In this document: positions 60,558 to 64,000 of the stretch, in pieces
How the letters are laid out: each line of letters begins with the position of its first letter
Position numbering within the stretch: position 1 is the first letter of the stretch
Assembly: GCF_001721685.1 (NCBI RefSeq)
Contig: NZ_CP012502.1
Coordinates: 2,604,001 to 2,668,000 of the forward strand
Direction: 5' to 3'
DNA length: 64,000 bases
Origin: Salisediminibacterium beveridgei
Lineage (GTDB): Bacteria > Bacillota > Bacilli > Bacillales > Salisediminibacteriaceae
Translations under genes and position numbers: made by a program
Notes under the pieces: model-generated
What the model was told of the DNA's origin: nothing
Database searches by the model: none
The model's input: only the letters and a program-made list of their open reading frames with translations

Positions 60558-61079
60558 ATGAGCAAAATGCGCATTGCTTTACTTGGATTTGTAACTGCAC
60601 TCCTCTTTACGCTCTCAGCATGCGGCAATGAGGAAACCATGTCTGCGGACGATATAAAAGCACTGGTAGATGAATACAGCGCGAATTTCGAAACCGGTGA
60701 ACTGGCGGCCATCACATCCGATGAATTGATCATCACGACAGAAGACCAGGAAGAAATCAGCCACGAATTGCCTGAAGAGGAATTCTTTGTATCCATTGCA
60801 CCTTATTTTGATCAGACCCATCCATGAACCATTCATAGCCTGACAGGTTGTCAGGGAGAGCTGAAAAACGAAACCTTTGCCGTTCATATTGAAGATCAGG
60901 ACGGAGAAGTCGTGATGGATGAAGAGATCGATTCATTGGACAATGGATTTATCGACCTTTGGATCCCGCGGGACAGAACGTATCAGGTCACGATTGAATA
61001 CGACGGCCACGTGACGTCTCAGGAATTATCCACTTTTGAAGGTGACGACACCTGCATTACCACGATGCAGTTTGACTGA
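60558..61079 (+). CDS. cueP: CueP-like copper-binding lipoprotein, selenoprotein (in-frame UGA at codon 90)
   Basis: From the ATG at 60558 (GAAGGGGG upstream) the frame meets TGA at 60825-60827 and then continues to TGA at 61077-61079, giving 173 residues. Lipobox LSACG (Cys 22). The part before the UGA ends FFVSIAPYFDQTHP. The part after reads TIHSLTGCQGEL, then GFIDLWIPRDRTYQVTI and DDTCITTMQF. CueP proteins have THPC at this point, with three conserved Cys. The first Cys is the UGA here, the second is 8 residues later and the third is near the end. A SECIS-like hairpin lies 17 bases after the UGA. CueP binds copper outside the membrane. Two adjacent pseudogene pieces are the alternative. 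Confidence 0.85.
60839..60855 (+). promoter_or_regulatory. Bacterial SECIS-like hairpin for UGA at 60825
   Basis: Perfect stem CCTGAC (60839-60844) with GTCAGG (60850-60855) around loop AGGTT, or 7 bp around GGT if the A-T pair closes. The loop begins 17-18 bases after the UGA with G at the first or second place, within the range known for bacterial SECIS elements. Confidence 0.7.
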
Positions 61080-61089
61080 TGAAAAGATA

Positions 61090-61125
61090 AAAGCAGGAAT
61101 CCGCCAAGAGCGGATTTCCTGCTTT
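61090..61125 (+). terminator. Hairpin terminator after cueP
   Basis: A 15-bp stem with one bulged T (61090-61104 with 61110-61125) lies 11 bases after the second in-frame stop. This placement supports 61079 as the true gene end. Confidence 0.85.
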
Positions 61126-61216
61126 AATTTCGTCAAAACTCACACTGCTCATCTTTTTTCCGGGTCAACTCTGCCAATGGATCAGCCAGCAGCATGCTGT
61201 CTTCCGTCAGTCTTCT

Positions 61217-61675
61217 TTACCGGAAAATCACATCGTCATTGACCAGTTTCTTGTTTTGATAATCCGCTTCCCCAGCAAATACACCTGCTTGCACAACGTG
61301 CAATTTCATATCATTCAAAATCGGCTTCAGCCGATGCTCTTCCACGAGGAAATGTTTGGCTGAACCAGCGGTGACCGCAATCCCTGCGACCTTGTTTCGA
61401 AAGGCATCCACCGGCAACAAGTCGAAGACGTTTTTCAGGCTCCCTGGAATCGAACCCTGAAACACGGATGCACCGATCAAGAACAAGTCGGCATCCATCA
61501 TCGTTTGCTTCACTGTCGCTGCATCTCCTTCGTAATCCAGAAAATGCCGCCCGTCACTGAACGGCAGGTCAAACTCCGCTTCCTCACTTCGTGGCTTCAG
61601 CTCTTCTTCGAGTGCATTCAGCGCCGTTCTTGTTTTCGACCCGGCAACGGATCCAGACAACAGAACAAGCTTTAT
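61217..61675 (-). CDS. NADPH-dependent FMN reductase-like flavoprotein, noncanonical start
   Basis: A protein of about 152 residues. Flavodoxin-like: KLVLLSGSVAGSKTRTAL at the N-terminus, then LFLIGASVFQGSIPGSLKNV. Such reductases supply reduced flavin, and the next gene upstream is a flavin-dependent monooxygenase (13 bp). Homology suggests the start just before KLVLLSGS, where the codon is ATA (61675-61673), 8 bases after AAGAAG. ATT at 61681 and TTG at 61660 are alternatives; the latter would remove the first beta strand. Confidence 0.75.
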   Translation of the reverse strand: MKLVLLSGSVAGSKTRTALNALEEELKPRSEEAEFDLPFSDGRHFLDYEGDAATVKQTMMDADLFLIGASVFQGSIPGSLKNVFDLLPVDAFRNKVAGIAVTAGSAKHFLVEEHRLKPILNDMKLHVVQAGVFAGEADYQNKKLVNDDVIFR

Positions 61676-61687
61676 AACAATGACTTC

Positions 61688-62749
61688 TTACTTCTTACGC
61701 GTGTGTTTTTTGATTTCCGGCAGGATTTTTTCACCGATGAGATCAATGTTTCGCATCAGCTGTTTAAACGGCACACCGCCGAAATCCATTTGACCAATGT
61801 AGCGTTGGTGGCCAAACTGTTCGTGCTGATACAATATTTTCTCTACGATGGCTTCCGGGCTGCCGATGTTGATGACGGAACGGATATCTTCAGCCTGCGC
61901 AAAGGCTTCTTTCGGGAATCCCCTGCCGTTGGTCAGCTTCATGCCCTCGTTTATATGTGGGTACATTTCCCGCTGTGCGTCTTGTAAAGAGTCCGCGGCA
62001 TGGAAAAAACCGGCGGCAGCGACCGGCAGTTGTGCAGGGTCATGACCATTCTCCTGTGCCGCTTCCCGGTAGGCTTCGATCTGTCGTTTAAAGACGCTGA
62101 CGGGGCCGCCGAGCATCGCCATCATCATCGGTACCCCGCGATGACCTGCTTTCATGGCACTGGCGGGTGTGCCGCCGACGGCCCGCCAGATCGGGAGTCT
62201 CCCCTCTTTGGGCTGTGGCAGCAGTTCCGCATGCTTTAACGGTTTACGGAATTCCCCCGCCCAGTTCACCGGTCCTTCTGTTTCATTCAGCTTGAGAAGG
62301 AGTTCGAATTTTTCCTCATAAAGGGCCTCGTAATCGCGGATATCATAACCCAAGAGGTCAAAGAGACCCACCCGGGATGCCCGGCCGGCAATGATCTCCG
62401 CCCGCCCGTTTGAAATCAGGTCCAGCGTCGAAAAATTTTCATACACCCGGACAGGATCCGACGTACTGATGATCGACGAAGAACTGCTGATCTTGATGTT
62501 TTCTGTCGCCTGAGCGATGGCTGACAGTACCACCGCATGGGCCTGTGTGGCAAAGTATTCCTGATGACTTTCCCCCACACTGAAGAAATCGATCCCCGCC
62601 TGATCAGCCAGTTTCGCAAATTCAATGATTTGCTGCAGACGTTCTTGTGCAGAAATCCGTTCTCCGGTATTCGGGTTCGGTAAATGGTCGCCTAATGTGT
62701 AAATTCCAAATTCCATTCCTTGATCCTGATCGATGCGATAGTTATCCAT
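61688..62749 (-). CDS. LLM-class flavin-dependent monooxygenase
   Basis: A 353-residue luciferase-like protein. It shows [54 protein letters not shown] and [20 protein letters not shown]. It depends on reduced FMN, likely supplied by the reductase encoded just downstream. The ATG at 62749 is 6 bases after GGGTGA. Divergent from an HxlR regulator gene. Confidence 0.88.
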   Translation of the reverse strand: MDNYRIDQDQGMEFGIYTLGDHLPNPNTGERISAQERLQQIIEFAKLADQAGIDFFSVGESHQEYFATQAHAVVLSAIAQATENIKISSSSSIISTSDPVRVYENFSTLDLISNGRAEIIAGRASRVGLFDLLGYDIRDYEALYEEKFELLLKLNETEGPVNWAGEFRKPLKHAELLPQPKEGRLPIWRAVGGTPASAMKAGHRGVPMMMAMLGGPVSVFKRQIEAYREAAQENGHDPAQLPVAAAGFFHAADSLQDAQREMYPHINEGMKLTNGRGFPKEAFAQAEDIRSVINIGSPEAIVEKILYQHEQFGHQRYIGQMDFGGVPFKQLMRNIDLIGEKILPEIKKHTRKK

Positions 62750-62822
62750 ATGCATTCACCCATTTCATATTTCTCTTGATCATAGTTTTATTATGATACA
62801 TAAGTGCATTTCATGGAAGTAC

Positions 62823-62858
62823 GCACTTCAAAGTGCTATAGTATCCAAAAAGATACTA
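62823..62858. promoter_or_regulatory. Tandem inverted repeats in the HxlR/LLM divergent region
   Basis: GCACTT-CA-AAGTGC (62823-62836) is followed by TAGTATC/GATACTA with a 6-base spacer (62839-62858), just before the HxlR ribosome site. They are likely operators for this regulator. Confidence 0.55.
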
Positions 62859-62873
62859 TTGGAGGAATGCATG

Positions 62874-63239
62874 ATGGCCAACATTGAACCGGAACAGTGC
62901 CGGGTGGACAACGCCCTGGGAATCCTCGTTGGAAAGTGGAAACCGATTATCCTCTTACACCTGTTAAAAGAGGGCACCCAGCGCTTCAGCGAATTAAAAC
63001 GAAGCATCCCCGGTATCACCCAGAAAATGCTCACGAATCAGTTAAGGGAACTCGAAGAAGAAGATATCGTCGAACGAAAAGTGTACCCACAGGTACCCCC
63101 GAAAGTGGAATATACCATCACTCCTTACGGACAGAGCCTCAGGCCGATCCTCGACGCCATGCACGAATGGGGTCAGAAACACATCGAGCACAAACGGCAG
63201 CTTCAAGAGGATGCGGAAAAGAAGCAAGGGGGAGCCTGA
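62874..63239 (+). CDS. HxlR-family regulator
   Basis: A 121-residue winged-helix protein. Hallmarks are [43 protein letters not shown] and [14 protein letters not shown]. The single Cys near the N-terminus (EQCRVDN) is the conserved redox or electrophile sensor of YodB-like members. It probably controls the divergent flavin oxidoreductase pair. GGAGG precedes the start codons ATG ATG at 62871/62874. Confidence 0.92.
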   Translation: MANIEPEQCRVDNALGILVGKWKPIILLHLLKEGTQRFSELKRSIPGITQKMLTNQLRELEEEDIVERKVYPQVPPKVEYTITPYGQSLRPILDAMHEWGQKHIEHKRQLQEDAEKKQGGA

Positions 63240-63381
63240 CCACAGCCGAGGCGTTCCGGTTTTTCTCTGTTGGTCGCGGGAGTTTCCGATACCCGCATTC
63301 CAACTGACAAAATTGCATGTTATTCAATCATTTGAATAGGGAATTAAAGCAACTAATCACACGAATAAAAGGAGGCTGAAA

Positions 63382-63726
63382 ATGGATCCCTTGTGTAAAG
63401 TCTATGAAAATCAGGACGACGTAGTGATTGCCGTTCGCACATTGCAAAAAAAAGGACTGGATGAAGACAATCTGTACATCCTTTACCTCGATGATGACAT
63501 TTCAGAGCACGCTTCAGAGAATCCCGAAGCGATAGCTGTCGGGATGAATGAACAGAAACTCGGTACCGCCGTGGACCGGATTTTTCCCGGGACTCTGACC
63601 GGTTTGAAAAACAAACTCATTAACATCGGCTTCGATGAAGCGTCTGTCACCGTATTCTCAGAAGCACTGCAGGATGGCAGCACGTTACTCGTCCTGGTTG
63701 ATCCCCCGGAACAAATCACTTTTTAA
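63382..63726 (+). CDS. YflT/GS17M-domain stress-type protein
   Basis: A 114-residue protein with CKVYENQDDVVIAVRTLQKKG, DEDNLYILYLDD and LKNKLINIGFDEASV. This is the ferredoxin-like YflT domain of Bacillus general stress proteins. Function unknown. AAAGGAGG precedes the ATG. No SigB promoter was confidently seen in the preceding 140 bp. Confidence 0.78.
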   Translation: MDPLCKVYENQDDVVIAVRTLQKKGLDEDNLYILYLDDDISEHASENPEAIAVGMNEQKLGTAVDRIFPGTLTGLKNKLINIGFDEASVTVFSEALQDGSTLLVLVDPPEQITF

Positions 63727-63735
63727 CAAGGAACG

Positions 63736-63759
63736 CCCCTGTCACGGTTGCGACAGGGG
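63736..63759. terminator. Bidirectional hairpin terminator
   Basis: An 8-bp stem CCCCTGTC/GACAGGGG followed by a T-rich run. It is shared by the convergent YflT-like and ABC ATPase genes. Confidence 0.8.
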
Positions 63760-63762
63760 TGT

Positions 63763-64000
63763 TTATTTTTCGATCTTAAACAGGGGATGTTCGCGCCAGG
63801 GCTGTAAAAAAGCGGCCAATTTCTCAGATGGTTCATGCAACAGTGATGATGTATTCCCTTGATCACAGTTTATACCGTCTTTAAGATACAGGAGGCGGTT
63901 CGTCAGCTGTGTGATCTCCGTCAAGTCATGACTGATCAAGACAGCCGTTGTGCTGGTGTTTTTCAGGATCAGATCCAGTTCGGTAATCAATGTCATTTTC
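63763..64000 (-). CDS. ABC transporter ATP-binding protein, C-terminal part
   Basis: The frame is open to the right edge of the window, so the N-terminal part with Walker A, signature and Walker B is outside. The visible part has TAVLISHDLTEITQLTNRLLYLKDG, the switch-His region after Walker B. Transported substrate cannot be told. Confidence 0.75.
   Translation of the reverse strand, partial: KMTLITELDLILKNTSTTAVLISHDLTEITQLTNRLLYLKDGINCDQGNTSSLLHEPSEKLAAFLQPWREHPLFKIEK

Overview
The window looks like chromosome of a moderately halophilic or haloalkaliphilic member of the Bacillaceae. The evidence is strong AGGAGG-type ribosome sites, Bacillus-type genes (HelD, YvrJ, ComEB, Hpt, a YfmS-like receptor, a DUF4003 protein), very acidic proteins, lipoproteins with Asn/Glu/Asp-rich spacers after the lipobox, and a NaChBac-type sodium channel. 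A Salisediminibacterium (Bacillus selenitireducens)-like host would fit, but that is inference. Most of the window is ordinary housekeeping and accessory metabolism in short operons separated by clear hairpin terminators.

The most notable observation is two genes that each read through one in-frame UGA and carry a bacterial SECIS-like hairpin at the right distance downstream. One is a small HesB/IscA-like gene (29995-30285, UGA at codon 33). The other is a CueP-like copper-binding lipoprotein (60558-61079, UGA at codon 90) in which the UGA replaces the first of the three conserved CueP cysteines. Conventional ORF calling truncates both. Together they suggest that this organism inserts selenocysteine.

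Layout. 1-11.7 kb: propeller protein fragment, soluble chemoreceptor, EamA transporter and 2-hydroxyacid dehydrogenase, UbiB-like kinase, YvrJ, cupin, flavin monooxygenase, an EAL-type c-di-GMP protein and a quinone oxidoreductase. 11.7-13.7 kb: an IS1182-family element that contains a long-hairpin repeat. 13.7-18.3 kb: ROK kinase, small membrane protein, HelD, SurA-like lipoprotein. 18.3-22.7 kb: an IS200/IS605-type tnpB element interrupted by a complete IS66-family element with an 8-bp target duplication. 22.7-41.1 kb: repeat-containing lipoproteins, a dihaem cytochrome, CDF transporter with its TetR regulator, Nif3-like protein, LOG protein, sodium channel, dCMP deaminase, HesB-like selenoprotein with an SDR gene, GdhA, SelO, DoxX copy A, a triple FMN-binding-domain lipoprotein, a NarXL-type two-component system, and an acyl-CoA dehydrogenase with a MerR regulator. 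41.2-43.5 kb: a second, complete IS605 element (tnpA, tnpB and right-end RNA region). 43.5-64 kb: DUF4003 protein, a cobalamin-riboswitch-controlled B12 uptake operon ending in a BtuD-CbiZ fusion, azoreductase, DoxX copy B, Hpt, P1B-type metal ATPase, a PAS/GGDEF/HD-GYP protein, PAP2 phosphatase, CueP selenoprotein, a flavin oxidoreductase pair with an HxlR regulator, a YflT-domain protein and the end of an ABC ATPase gene.

Two pairs of near-identical sequences lie in inverted orientation: the IS605 copies at 18-22 kb and 41-43 kb, and DoxX A/B at 34.4-35.2 kb and 51.2-51.9 kb. These could support inversion or gene conversion. All coordinates and start choices come from reading the sequence by eye. 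No database search was run.
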